A stretch of DNA of 64,000 nucleotides from Martinezella tropici (GTDB taxonomy: Bacteria > Pseudomonadota > Alphaproteobacteria > Rhizobiales > Rhizobiaceae): contig JUHI01000001.1 in assembly GCA_000799755.1 (NCBI GenBank), positions 372,001-436,000 on the forward strand. Direction: 5' to 3'. The notes under the pieces are model-generated. The model saw only the letters and a list, made by a program, of their open reading frames with translations, had not been told where the DNA came from and did no database searches. Within the stretch, counting starts at the first letter, position 1, and each line of letters starts with the position of its first letter. The position numbers were made by a program, and so were the translations under genes. Positions 37,754 through 45,767 of this stretch are shown here, piece by piece.

Positions 37754-38377
37754 TCAGCGCTGGATCGGACCGATCCGCTGCACATGTCGTTCAAGAGCCA
37801 CCACGGCGTGGTTGACCTCACCTCGCCGCAGATGATCAAGAATAGAGTGATGGTCAAAGTCTATCCGCGGGGTCCAGTCAGCACCATAGGCTGCGAACAC
37901 GTAACGCGAGCCGACCATCTGCAGATCATCGATCGTCGTGAGCAGTCGCGGCATTTTGCATGGTGCGAGCAACAGTTGATGAAAGCGACGGTTCGCCTCA
38001 TCCCATGCTCGCGCGTCCGGCGCCGTGTCGCCGGCGACCACCGCCGACATTGCCTCGTCGAGCATGGACGCCGTCAGATGCGGCGCGGCTTGCCGCAATG
38101 CCAGCCCTTCGAGAACCGAGCGCATGAGCGCGACCTCTTCGACAGAGGCCCTCGAAAAGCTGGAAACACGAACCCCCCTTCGACTTTCGCTGATCGCCAG
38201 ACCCTGAGCCTCCAGGCGACGGAATGCTTCCCGCACCGGTACGTGGCTGGTGTCGAACTCGTCGGCGATGTGGTCCTGCCTCAGCTTGCTGCCCGCCTCG
38301 AGCGCGCCGGTGACGATACGCTCCGCGAGAACGCGGCTGATGCGGTTGGCGAGCGTGTCTTCGGTGGCAGCGGTCAT
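37754..38377 (-). CDS. bioR: GntR-family biotin regulator BioR
   Basis: A 207-residue FadR-subfamily GntR regulator. The N-terminal winged helix has LANRISRVLAERIVTGALEAGSKLRQDHIADEF and VPVREAFRRLEAQGLAISESRRGVRVS. The C-terminal FCD domain has AWDEANRRFHQLLLAPCKMPRL and ends FDHHSILDHLRRGEVNHAVVALERHV, with histidines that usually bind metal. In alphaproteobacteria lacking a DNA-binding BirA, BioR represses bio genes at TTATMKATAA boxes. Such a box precedes bioB, and a near match lies beside bioR's own start. It is transcribed toward bioB from about 190 bases upstream. Confidence 0.92.
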   Translation of the reverse strand: MTAATEDTLANRISRVLAERIVTGALEAGSKLRQDHIADEFDTSHVPVREAFRRLEAQGLAISESRRGVRVSSFSRASVEEVALMRSVLEGLALRQAAPHLTASMLDEAMSAVVAGDTAPDARAWDEANRRFHQLLLAPCKMPRLLTTIDDLQMVGSRYVFAAYGADWTPRIDFDHHSILDHLRRGEVNHAVVALERHVQRIGPIQR

Positions 38378-38380
38378 TAT

Positions 38381-38390
38381 TCATAGATAA
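38381..38390. promoter_or_regulatory. Near-match BioR box at the bioR start
   Basis: tcatagataa differs from the reverse-complement BioR box ttatagataa at one base and lies four bases upstream of the bioR ATG. It suggests autorepression, as reported for some relatives such as Brucella. Confidence 0.55.
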
Positions 38391-38800
38391 ATGCTGCCGA
38401 CCCTTCTGTCGAGGATGCAAGCCGGCCACACACCGAAATTAAGAGCTACGGCGTGCATACGGATTTGAGCGGTCCATTCCCTGACCACCGCAAGGTTCCC
38501 TGCAGTTGGATAACTCGTTTGCGGCTCCTCCAAATCGGTTGGCGTTGATGCCTGCGGCACAGCTATTCCCTTGGCGCGACAAGCTCCTTTGAACTAGGGA
38601 CTGGGGGCGCTCGAATGTTCTAGCGAAGCCATCAGACTGGGTCGACGCGGCTCGCGCGCCACCAGCCTGGATCAATTTTCGTCGGGGACTCGACATCAGG
38701 AGCGGCACAGGCGTGTTGGAGTAACGGGCTGGCGCGGGCGTGAATTGAAAAAGATGGCAGGAGCCGACACAACGGGGATTGCCAAAGGGGAGCGAGTGGA
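38391..38800. other. Intergenic region between bioR and the GAPDH gene
   Basis: About 410 bases between divergent genes. The end before 38801 carries the GGGGAG ribosome site of the GAPDH gene. A short minus-strand frame here has no recognisable product. No structured RNA was recognised. Confidence 0.4.
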
Positions 38801-39793
38801 ATGACAAAGCCTATTAGGATTGCGATCAACGGTTTCGGCCGAATAGGCCGCACCATTCTTCGCATACTGCTGAATTCAAGAACCGAGTTTCAGCTTGTGA
38901 TGATAAACGACGTCGCGCCGCTGGAGAGTTGCGCCTACCTGTTTCAGTACGACAGCGTCTTCGGACCGTGGCCGCAACCGGTTGGCAGCTTCGAAGGCGC
39001 ATTGACGATCGGGTCCCGCCTCATACCCTTCCACCGAGAACTCGACGTCCGGGGCTTGGACCTAACCGACGTCGACATTTTCCTTGAATGTACGGGGCAA
39101 CCTTCTAGCCGGGATTTTGTATCTCGTGCGCTTCAGGCGGGTGCATCCAGGGTTCTCATTGCCGGGCCCGCCGAAGCCGCAGACGTTACGGTTGTCCTGG
39201 GAGCCAACGAGGAAGCTATCGGTGACCACAAGATCGTCTCGAATGCTTCATGCACGACTAACGCACTTGCGCCACTGTTAAAGATCATCGACGACGCCTA
39301 CGGAATTGCAGGAGGACAGATGACGACCGTTCACTGCTACACCGGCAGTCAGCCGACAGTTGACCAGCCACGCGATGATTTTGCGAGAAGTCGCGCCGCA
39401 GCGCTGTCGATGGTGCCGACAAGCACGAGTGCTCACAAGCTCTTGGGAAAAGTTTTGCCCCGGTTGGCGGGCAAGATCGAGGCACGAGCGATCAGAGTGC
39501 CAACGGCGAGCGTATCTGCAATCGATCTAACCGTATCAACTCGAATTGGGCCGAGCCTCGATCAGGTTCGGATGGAGTTGTGTCAGGCAGCGGAAGCTTC
39601 TTCGGTGTTGGGCTGGACCGACCGCCCGCTAGTATCGGTAGATTTGCGGGCCCGCCCGGAATCTTTGGTTATCTGTGGGCCCGAGATTTCGGTGGCACCC
39701 GGTGGTCTGTTACGTGTCTTCGGATGGTATGACAACGAATTCGGATTTTCGACGAGGATGCTGGACGTCGCGGCGTTGATGGGCGCCCGCTAA
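38801..39793 (+). CDS. Glyceraldehyde-3-phosphate dehydrogenase, probable second copy
   Basis: A 330-residue type I GAPDH. The Rossmann start is IRIAINGFGRIGRTILRILL; the catalytic cysteine is Cys151 in SNASCTTNALAPLL; the phosphate-site block reads SRAAALSMVPTSTSAHKLLGKVLP and the C-terminus WYDNEFGFSTRMLDV. Several usually conserved positions differ (for example VHCYTGSQPTVDQPRDD instead of the common HAYTNDQ...D-P/H), so this looks like a diverged paralogue rather than the glycolytic housekeeping copy. No pgk or tkt gene is adjacent. Its exact substrate (glyceraldehyde or erythrose phosphate) is open. Confidence 0.85.
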   Translation: MTKPIRIAINGFGRIGRTILRILLNSRTEFQLVMINDVAPLESCAYLFQYDSVFGPWPQPVGSFEGALTIGSRLIPFHRELDVRGLDLTDVDIFLECTGQPSSRDFVSRALQAGASRVLIAGPAEAADVTVVLGANEEAIGDHKIVSNASCTTNALAPLLKIIDDAYGIAGGQMTTVHCYTGSQPTVDQPRDDFARSRAAALSMVPTSTSAHKLLGKVLPRLAGKIEARAIRVPTASVSAIDLTVSTRIGPSLDQVRMELCQAAEASSVLGWTDRPLVSVDLRARPESLVICGPEISVAPGGLLRVFGWYDNEFGFSTRMLDVAALMGAR

Positions 39794-39922
39794 AAGGCCA
39801 ACCAACAGCCGACGTGGCAGTACGAATCTAAAACACCGACAGCACTTTAACGGGTCGGCAAAGCAGCAGATCCGGCGGACGCCGCGAAAGAAGCTGCAAC
39901 CACGCTGAGCACTCTCGAGGCT

Positions 39923-40381
39923 TTAAGTATTTTCCATCGCCGTTGATGAATCGTCGAGCCGCGTATATTTTGCCAAGCTACGATAATTTTTGCGTGGCCC
40001 GCTGACGGACCAGGCCTCGACCCAGGCCGTTGGCGCAGGGAAAAAGAACCTGCCGAGATAGGTATCTTCGCCGCACTCGTGCCGAACATACTGCGCCGGC
40101 TGGCCACCGATTTCAACAAACTCGCGTCCATCGGGAAACGAGACAACGAGCTTGGCTCCAGAGAGCAGTAGACGGTAATGCCGACTGCTTTGTGAGCGAT
40201 AACCGCCACCGAGCAACGTCTCGCCGCGCTCCTCGAAGTCATCGGTTGCGATCGTCGCCAACCCAGTGAACATGACACGCCCCATGCCAAGCCTGTCCAG
40301 AATGACGCGCCTGACCGACCACGTGCCGACGAAAACGTCGAACAGAATCCTCTTAAGATCGAGCTTGTCGTCGTTATCCAT
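39923..40381 (-). CDS. DUF6314 family protein
   Basis: A 152-residue protein starting at the ATG at 40381 (MDNDDKLDLKRILFDVFVGTWSVRRVI). The FVGTWSVRRVI opening, a central GGYRSQSSRHYRLLLSGAKLVVSFPDGREF and a cysteine/glutamate-containing HECGEDTYLGRFFF suggest a lipocalin-like beta-barrel of the DUF6314 type. A hydrophobic ligand is possible, but nothing is established. The upstream extension of the frame is not similar to anything. It is convergent with the GAPDH gene. Confidence 0.65.
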   Translation of the reverse strand: MDNDDKLDLKRILFDVFVGTWSVRRVILDRLGMGRVMFTGLATIATDDFEERGETLLGGGYRSQSSRHYRLLLSGAKLVVSFPDGREFVEIGGQPAQYVRHECGEDTYLGRFFFPAPTAWVEAWSVSGPRKNYRSLAKYTRLDDSSTAMENT

Positions 40382-40665
40382 AATCAACTTCTTTCGAGCA
40401 GAGCCGCAAGCGCAGCGCCGGACCCGATCATACACATCGCTGAGACGCCCGATATCGGCCGAGCACGCTTCGCGATATTCACGATGGCGCCGTCGACTGG
40501 AGTTTCGCGATTTCAATTGGCGCGGCCGCCCAGACCGCCGGAAAAGCTGAAAGATTTTTCGCCATCGCCTTGGTGGGGCCGCAAATCAACCCCACCAGAC
40601 TCTGTACGCGCCTCCCCCGCAAAATCGACCGCTGAATCGTCAACCTAGCAACGAAGGGGAACTCA

Positions 40666-41553
40666 ATGAAAATAGTTAAACTATTGTCTGTTCTTATCGG
40701 TCTGGCACTCGCACCGACAATGTCTTCCGCTCAACAACTTCCCATCCCAACCCAGAGCGAATGGGCTGGAGCAAAAAAGACCATCGCACTGCCAAACGGT
40801 GTTATGATGGCCTACAACGAGATCGGGGATACGACTGGGAAACCGCTCTTGTTGATCCACGGATTTACTGACAACGCGCGCACCTGGTCGCTTATGATTC
40901 CTTATCTGAAAGGCGACTATCACATCTACGCGATCGATCTTCGAGGCCATGGAAAGACCAGTGCACCTGAATGCTGCTATTCCTTTATCGATTTCGCGAC
41001 GGACGCGAAATTATTTCTGGATGCCGTCCACATAGACAAAGCAGACGTTGTGGGCCATTCGCTCGGCTCGTTCACCACGCAGGCCCTCGCTGAGCGCTAT
41101 CCGGAAAAGGTCAACAAAGCCGTGCTTGTTTCCTCGACGTTTGACATCGCGGGCGGCCCTGGAACCTGGCTGTGGGACAACGTGATGCCTGTGAAAGAGC
41201 CATTCGATCCTGACAGTAAATTCATGCTCGACTGGTACTGGAGCCCGCATCCGGTCGATGAGGAATTTCTGAAGCACATGCGCGCTGAGAGCACTGCGGT
41301 TCCACTCAGAGTGTGGAAGGAAACTCTCTGGGATGTCTCCGTGGGCAACATGCGGAGCACCGCCTCTCTACTTAAAGCGCCCTTGATGATATTTTGGGGC
41401 GACCAGGATCCCATGTTCGACGGACCTCACCAAGAGAGGCTCAAGGCCGCTTTCCCAGAAGCTAAATTCGAGACGTTCAAGTCAAACGGCCACAACATGT
41501 TTTGGGAAGAGCCCAAGCGTGCCGCTGAACTCATCGACGCATTCCTGAAGTAG
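40666..41553 (+). CDS. Secreted alpha/beta hydrolase
   Basis: A 295-residue hydrolase with a signal peptide (MKIVKLLSVLIGLALAPTMSSAQQ). The fold is complete: LLLIHGFTDNARTWSLM (oxyanion HG), YAIDLRGHGKTS, nucleophile serine in VVGHSLGSF, acid aspartate in IFWGDQDPMFDG and base histidine in KSNGHNMFWEEP. It resembles haloperoxidase/lactonase/esterase-type members; the substrate cannot be predicted. Export to the periplasm is unusual for this group, which is mostly cytosolic. A strong terminator follows. Confidence 0.85.
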   Translation: MKIVKLLSVLIGLALAPTMSSAQQLPIPTQSEWAGAKKTIALPNGVMMAYNEIGDTTGKPLLLIHGFTDNARTWSLMIPYLKGDYHIYAIDLRGHGKTSAPECCYSFIDFATDAKLFLDAVHIDKADVVGHSLGSFTTQALAERYPEKVNKAVLVSSTFDIAGGPGTWLWDNVMPVKEPFDPDSKFMLDWYWSPHPVDEEFLKHMRAESTAVPLRVWKETLWDVSVGNMRSTASLLKAPLMIFWGDQDPMFDGPHQERLKAAFPEAKFETFKSNGHNMFWEEPKRAAELIDAFLK

Positions 41554-41562
41554 TAGGACTAC

Positions 41563-41593
41563 AAGAAGCTCCGCTTTAAAGGCGGAGCTTCTT
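41563..41593. terminator. Hairpin terminator, probably bidirectional
   Basis: aagaagctccgc (41563-41574) pairs perfectly with gcggagcttctt (41582-41593), loop tttaaag. It sits between the hydrolase gene and the end of the small membrane genes that converge on it, so it may terminate both. Confidence 0.85.
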
Positions 41594-41737
41594 CGCCGAT
41601 GCTCACACCGACGACGATAGGCTGGCCTAACGTTCGCTCTTGCTGGGATTGACATCTTCCAGAACGGCGAAGAGCGCGACTAAGCCCGCGGTGGAAAGTA
41701 TGAGCTTATTCGATGTGAGGATCGATGCAAGAACGCT

Positions 41738-41944
41738 TCAAGAAACGACCGACAAAGCAAGCATGAACAAAGGAAATATACTGACGCCATTGAGGACGTC
41801 GAAGCCTGTTGTCCTCGAGACCAGGTTGTAAGCCCCGCTACATTTCGTCCAACGAAGAACGGCGTACACGATCGCCACGACAAGTGACACTATGTCGAAC
41901 CAGCTTCCGTCCGCAAAACGGTTGACGGCGTCAAGTAAAGGCAT
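41738..41944 (-). CDS. Small membrane protein (68 aa)
   Basis: A 68-residue frame starting MPLLDAVNRFADGSWFDIVSLVVAIVY. Two hydrophobic segments are visible (about 17-31 and 50-66), separated by a polar loop with RTTGFDVLNG. No family was recognised. It follows a second small membrane gene on the same strand by 30 bases, and the ribosome site is weak. The pair could be a holin-like or stress-related set, but this is only suggested by size and topology. Confidence 0.45.
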   Translation of the reverse strand: MPLLDAVNRFADGSWFDIVSLVVAIVYAVLRWTKCSGAYNLVSRTTGFDVLNGVSIFPLFMLALSVVS

Positions 41945-41974
41945 ATCCGACCGCGACCCGTCCCCGATGCAAAC

Positions 41975-42145
41975 TCAGCGACTAAACCGAACGATCAATG
42001 CGAGGGCGGCACCTATAAACGCGCCGCCATACTTCAACATATCCTGAAAGTGTCCATCGTCGGCACCGCTCAAAACCGCCCCGACCAAAACAGCGCCGAG
42101 GAGAGCGGCGGACGCCACGATACGCATGTTGTGAACGAATGTCAT
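41975..42145 (-). CDS. Small membrane protein (56 aa)
   Basis: A 56-residue protein from the ATG at 42145 (MTFVHNMRIVASAALLGAVLVG) behind an excellent AAGGAG site at six bases. Two hydrophobic spans (about 8-26 and 39-53) are joined by a short acidic loop (SGADDGHFQDMLKYGG). No family was recognised. It is upstream of the 68-residue membrane protein gene and probably in the same transcript. The strong ribosome site is the main reason to accept it. Confidence 0.55.
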   Translation of the reverse strand: MTFVHNMRIVASAALLGAVLVGAVLSGADDGHFQDMLKYGGAFIGAALALIVRFSR

Positions 42146-42541
42146 GGTCGACTCCTTCCGCTTCATTGACCAACTCCTAGAAACTACCACCACAAGTGTC
42201 AACGCTTGATTGACGTATCGCGGTTACGTTCAAGCTTTAATATAGGTTTTCCTCATTTCGGTGCAATTCCTTCAAACGACTAATGAAATCTTGTCAATTA
42301 CAGTTGCGGGGGGAACGCCGAACCGTTTCCCTGAGTTCCCGCTTTTGGAGATTTCAGGCCGGATATGCAGATCAATATTTTACACATCCTTGGCCGGCGC
42401 AACAGAACCTCGTCCAGTATCGGGTAGGCCCTGCAGATGTCAGAGGCCGCAGACGCCGATCGCAGAGGTCAACTTCGCTGGGGACAATGGCGGGGTCATG
42501 TTTTCCACCGCTCGCGAGGAACAAAGATCAACGCACGCGCA
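42146..42541. other. Intergenic region without supported gene
   Basis: About 400 bases between the small membrane gene (42145) and the end of the methyltransferase gene. Plus-strand frames here run antisense into the methyltransferase gene and lack resemblance to known products. The region near 42146-42260 is AT-rich and likely promotes the membrane gene pair. Confidence 0.35.
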
Positions 42542-43174
42542 CTATAACTTTTGGAGGACCATGACATTCACGGCAATGTCTGGGTTCGATGTCGTGAACG
42601 ATCTGAACGGCGGGCTTTTCTCGACAAGACTCGCCCGCCGTTGGTGGAGCATCGCTTTTAAAGCACCATCGAACTCGTGAGTTTCCAGTGTGATGTCTCG
42701 GATTGTGAACGTAAGATAGCCGCCCGGTTTCAAAATCCGAAGAAGTTCGTCGAAGCTGCTTGCCGGCGCATGCCCCTGTGTGAAAACGCCAGCAGAAAGG
42801 ATCAGATCGAACGTGGCATCTTGCCAGTCGAGCGCCTTTCCAAGCTCCCCTCTTGTGAGTGATCGATACACTCCCCGGCGACCCGCGCGCTCAAGCATCT
42901 CAGGAGAAAAATCCAGACCATGCAAGTCGCCGTAGCCCAGCGCCGCAAGATATGGGCCAGTCAGTCCGGTACCGCAGCCAGCATCGAGAATCTTGCTTTC
43001 GAGGCTTTCAGCATATCGGGCAACCCATGCCGTTATGACAAACGGCAGACAGTAGCCGAGCCTCATCGCCTCGTCATCGTAGGTGCTGGACCAATTGGCA
43101 TAGGTGTTCACGAGATCGGCTGCAGCTCGCGCGGCAAATGCGCCGGAAAGGTTATCCTGAGAGTGGTCATGCAT
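42542..43174 (-). CDS. Class I SAM-dependent methyltransferase
   Basis: A 210-residue methyltransferase. Motif I is ILDAGCGTGLTGPYLAALG; motif II acid is in LHGLDFSPEMLERA; motif III/IV is FDLILSAGVFTQGHAP; and LRILKPGGYLTFTIRD is the usual post-motif. The N-terminal NTYANWSSTYDDEAM resembles UbiE/Mg-protoporphyrin-type methyltransferases. The substrate is unknown. The start overlaps the ribH2 stop by eight bases, and GAGG lies six bases before it, so expression is coupled with lumazine synthase. Confidence 0.85.
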   Translation of the reverse strand: MHDHSQDNLSGAFAARAAADLVNTYANWSSTYDDEAMRLGYCLPFVITAWVARYAESLESKILDAGCGTGLTGPYLAALGYGDLHGLDFSPEMLERAGRRGVYRSLTRGELGKALDWQDATFDLILSAGVFTQGHAPASSFDELLRILKPGGYLTFTIRDITLETHEFDGALKAMLHQRRASLVEKSPPFRSFTTSNPDIAVNVMVLQKL

Positions 43175-43643
43175 ATCGGACCTCGTCTTTTTTGCCCGTC
43201 GAAGCGGGCGGAAGCCCGCATTCGGCTCGAAGCCTTGTTATTTTCAGCGCCGCCTCGGCGGCCTCTCGCCCCTTAGTGACGAAATGCTCTCTATAGATCG
43301 CCGTGTGAAACTCCGTCTCTTGGTAGTTGTGAGGGGTGAGCGATACCGACAGCACCGGTACGCCCGTCTCAAGGCCGGCACGCACGAGCCCATCGATCAC
43401 CGCCTGCGCGACGAAGTCGTGACGATATATTCCTCCATCGACAACGAACGCAGTTGCGACCACTGCGTCGAAGCGCTTCGTTGCAGCAAGGTCGCGCGCG
43501 AGAAGCGGAAGTTCCAATGCACCGGGAACGGTGAACACTTCCACCTGCCTCTCGCTCACCACCTCGAGAAAACCATCCAGCGCACGATCGACGACTTCGG
43601 AATGCCAGGCCGCTTTGATGAAGGCGAAATTGGAGTGTCTCAC
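43167..43643 (-). CDS. ribH2: 6,7-dimethyl-8-ribityllumazine synthase, RibH2 type
   Basis: A 158-residue lumazine synthase, starting from GTG at 43643 with GAGGGG seven bases upstream. It catalyses the penultimate step of riboflavin synthesis. Diagnostic stretches are NFAFIKAAWHSEVVDRAL, VFTVPGALELPLLARDLA and GVPVLSVSLTPHNYQETEFH, the last carrying the His-Asn-Tyr typical of the decameric RibH2 proteins of Brucella and Mesorhizobium rather than RibH1. Length equals Brucella RibH2. It is downstream of the HAD phosphatase gene and overlaps the methyltransferase gene. Confidence 0.9.
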   Translation of the reverse strand: MRHSNFAFIKAAWHSEVVDRALDGFLEVVSERQVEVFTVPGALELPLLARDLAATKRFDAVVATAFVVDGGIYRHDFVAQAVIDGLVRAGLETGVPVLSVSLTPHNYQETEFHTAIYREHFVTKGREAAEAALKITRLRAECGLPPASTGKKDEVRYA

Positions 43644-43697
43644 AGTATGCCCCTCACTTTCAGGTCATATGCCGATTTCGAGTTGTGGTTCGAGTTG

Positions 43698-44390
43698 TCA
43701 AATCAAGAGTGAATTCCTGCTGACGGCGCCCTCCACCGCGCGTACCGCGGCGTCAATGCTGGTAAAATCATCGAGGACCGGGAAATCGCCCCCTTGGCAG
43801 CCCAGGCCCGAGCCGATCCCCACGAACGGGATGTCGAGAAGTCGGGCCGTTTTCAGGTCCCACGCACCGTCGCCAATCGACACCGCGCGCCATTCGCGTT
43901 TTCCGAACAGCCTATCCGCGGTCTTGATTGCCTCCCTGACCAGATCAGTCCTGGAATAGAACTCCGACGCTGTCACCAGCGCGTCGGAGTCAAACGGAAT
44001 GTTTGCTTTGGAGAGCTTGTCAATCGCCAACGGACGTATGCTGCCCGTGGCGAACACTACCGCCCACCCGTTGCGAGCGAGAGCGTCCACGAATGCGCTG
44101 GCTCCGGCTATCTCTTCGATACCTGCTTCAGCCAACCGTCTAAAGCAGGCCACGTGAGTATCGAAGAAGACGCTGCTGTCTTCAGCGGAGGGAGGCGAGG
44201 CCGTACCGTCCCTCCAAGCATCATAGAAAATGGCACTGTCGGTATGATGACGGTAAGATCCCCAATCGGTATTCAATTCGCTGAAATTGTACGCTGATAA
44301 TGTCTCCAGCAACGACGCCTGGTGAACCGCTACAGTGTCTGTAAGGGTGCCATCGATGTCGAAAATTGCCAACTTGCAATCGTCGTACAC
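43698..44390 (-). CDS. HAD-family phosphatase
   Basis: A 230-residue HAD hydrolase translated from GTG 44390, with AGGAGAG about six bases upstream. Motif I is LAIFDIDGTLTDT (nucleophile Asp), motif II the threonine in VVFATGSIRPLA, motif III lysine region SKANIPFD, and motif IV SIGDGAWDLKTARLLDIPFVGIGSG. The cap is alpha-helical (C1). It is preceded by the GlxA-type regulator 14 bases away and followed by ribH2. A HAD phosphatase is needed for dephosphorylation before the lumazine step, so that role is a reasonable guess; it is not proven. Confidence 0.8.
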   Translation of the reverse strand: MYDDCKLAIFDIDGTLTDTVAVHQASLLETLSAYNFSELNTDWGSYRHHTDSAIFYDAWRDGTASPPSAEDSSVFFDTHVACFRRLAEAGIEEIAGASAFVDALARNGWAVVFATGSIRPLAIDKLSKANIPFDSDALVTASEFYSRTDLVREAIKTADRLFGKREWRAVSIGDGAWDLKTARLLDIPFVGIGSGLGCQGGDFPVLDDFTSIDAAVRAVEGAVSRNSLLI

Positions 44391-44404
44391 TTTTCTCTCC
44401 TGTC

Positions 44405-45529
44405 CTAAGATGCTTGAGCCAGCATCCGCTCTTGGGGTTCGGGAATTTCGTCGGGTGCCGCGCCAATCGGCCGTTGAAGGCCCAGTTTGGACTGAGTTGT
44501 CTCGCTGACGGACGCGGCGCCGCGCGCTAACTGACGCGTCTGTTGTGGCGGCACGCCATAAATCCCTTTGTAGGTCTTGGAAAAGTGCGGCGGGGAACCA
44601 AAGCCGCAGCTCGCTGCGATTTCCAAGACCGAAAGATTCGACCTGCTCAGCAAAAGATGTGCCCGCTCCATTCTAAGAACCATATGGTATCGAGATGGGG
44701 ACAACCCGAACTCCGCCCTGAACAGGCGCTCCAATTGTCTTCGCGAGACGTGGACGGCGTCTGCAATGTCATCGATGACGACGAGGCGGTCTAGGCTTTT
44801 CATCATGCATTCTATTGCGTGAACCAGCCGGTCGTTAGCAATTCCAAGTTTGATTTGGAGTGGGACGCGTTGTGGTTCGTTGCACGCCCGGACACGGTCG
44901 ACCAGCGCTGCCTCCGAAACGCGCGTTGCAACGAGCTCTCCATGGTCACGGGCGATGAGATGAAGGACGTAGTCGATGGCTGACGCCTGACCGGCGCATG
45001 TGGTAATCATGCCGCTCTCGACGATGACGTCGCGACTGACTTCAACGTGCATGCCGAAACGCTCCTCGAAAATCGGGATGGACTCCCAGTGCAGCGTGCA
45101 GACTTTCCCGGTTAGCAGTCCGGCGCTTGCGATCCAGAACGCTGCGGTGTCGAAGCCTACGATTCTTCCGCCTCGACGTACGAGTTCTCGCAGCCAAGCG
45201 CTCACCTGCCTACGGTCGGTGCTATCGACGATCGCTCCGGCGAAAAGGTAGATAATATCAGGCTGTCGCCGTCTCGGCTCCACTCTCAGGTCGCTCAAAG
45301 AATAGTCCGCCCTGACCACTACGCCACTGTCGCTCGTTACCTCGAGCGTATCCGATCCGACGATGTCAAACTCGTAGGCCTTTCTGCCCAGCACATCGTT
45401 TGCAGTCTTCAGAACCTGCGTAGCAGCCGAAAAACTCAGGATTGAGAAGCGGTCGGTAATCAGGAAAGAGATGGAGGTTACCGCCCCGGCGTCGATCGAG
45501 GGACTTTGCCCGAGAAAAAAACGGTCCAT
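44405..45529 (-). CDS. GlxA-family AraC-type transcriptional regulator
   Basis: A 374-residue regulator with an N-terminal DJ-1/PfpI-like domain (ISFLITDRFSILSFSAATQVLKTAN; SGMITTCAGQASAIDYVLHLI) and a C-terminal AraC pair of helix-turn-helices (IDDIADAVHVSRRQLERLFRAEFGLSPSRYHM; SVLEIAASCGFGSPPHFSKTYKGIYG). This is the GbdR/CdhR/GlxA type that senses glycine betaine, dimethylglycine or carnitine. It is divergent from the ProX-like gene, supporting control of betaine uptake and demethylation. GGGAGG precedes its start. The short gap to the HAD gene suggests they share a transcript. Confidence 0.9.
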   Translation of the reverse strand: MDRFFLGQSPSIDAGAVTSISFLITDRFSILSFSAATQVLKTANDVLGRKAYEFDIVGSDTLEVTSDSGVVVRADYSLSDLRVEPRRRQPDIIYLFAGAIVDSTDRRQVSAWLRELVRRGGRIVGFDTAAFWIASAGLLTGKVCTLHWESIPIFEERFGMHVEVSRDVIVESGMITTCAGQASAIDYVLHLIARDHGELVATRVSEAALVDRVRACNEPQRVPLQIKLGIANDRLVHAIECMMKSLDRLVVIDDIADAVHVSRRQLERLFRAEFGLSPSRYHMVLRMERAHLLLSRSNLSVLEIAASCGFGSPPHFSKTYKGIYGVPPQQTRQLARGAASVSETTQSKLGLQRPIGAAPDEIPEPQERMLAQAS

Positions 45530-45655
45530 TTGAATCCTCCCAGTGCACTAATTGCGGCTGCGACATTTCATTACCTCAGAATGCGTCGAGATGCCAACAC
45601 AAAACCACATATATCAAAGTTTTTTGAGGTTTTATAGCGGGATGTCGCACAAAAA

Positions 45656-45682
45656 TGCCTATATATTTAGGCATATGTGCCT
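45656..45682. promoter_or_regulatory. Nested palindromes between the regulator and transporter genes
   Basis: tgccta (45656) pairs with taggca (45668) across six bases, and the same aggca then pairs with tgcct (45678) across four bases. Two overlapping dyads in the divergent promoter region are a plausible operator for the neighbouring GlxA-type regulator. No consensus was available for comparison. Confidence 0.45.
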
Positions 45683-45767
45683 CCCGCATGTTGACGCCTA
45701 GCCTCCCCGCTACGCTCTGAACCCATGGGAACCCAGGGCGGCGCCAAACTCAAAAAAGGGGAGCAAC

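Noticed and set aside
42261..42680. A 139-codon plus-strand frame overlapping the methyltransferase end
   Set aside because: Its second half is antisense to the methyltransferase and the first half shows no coding pattern.
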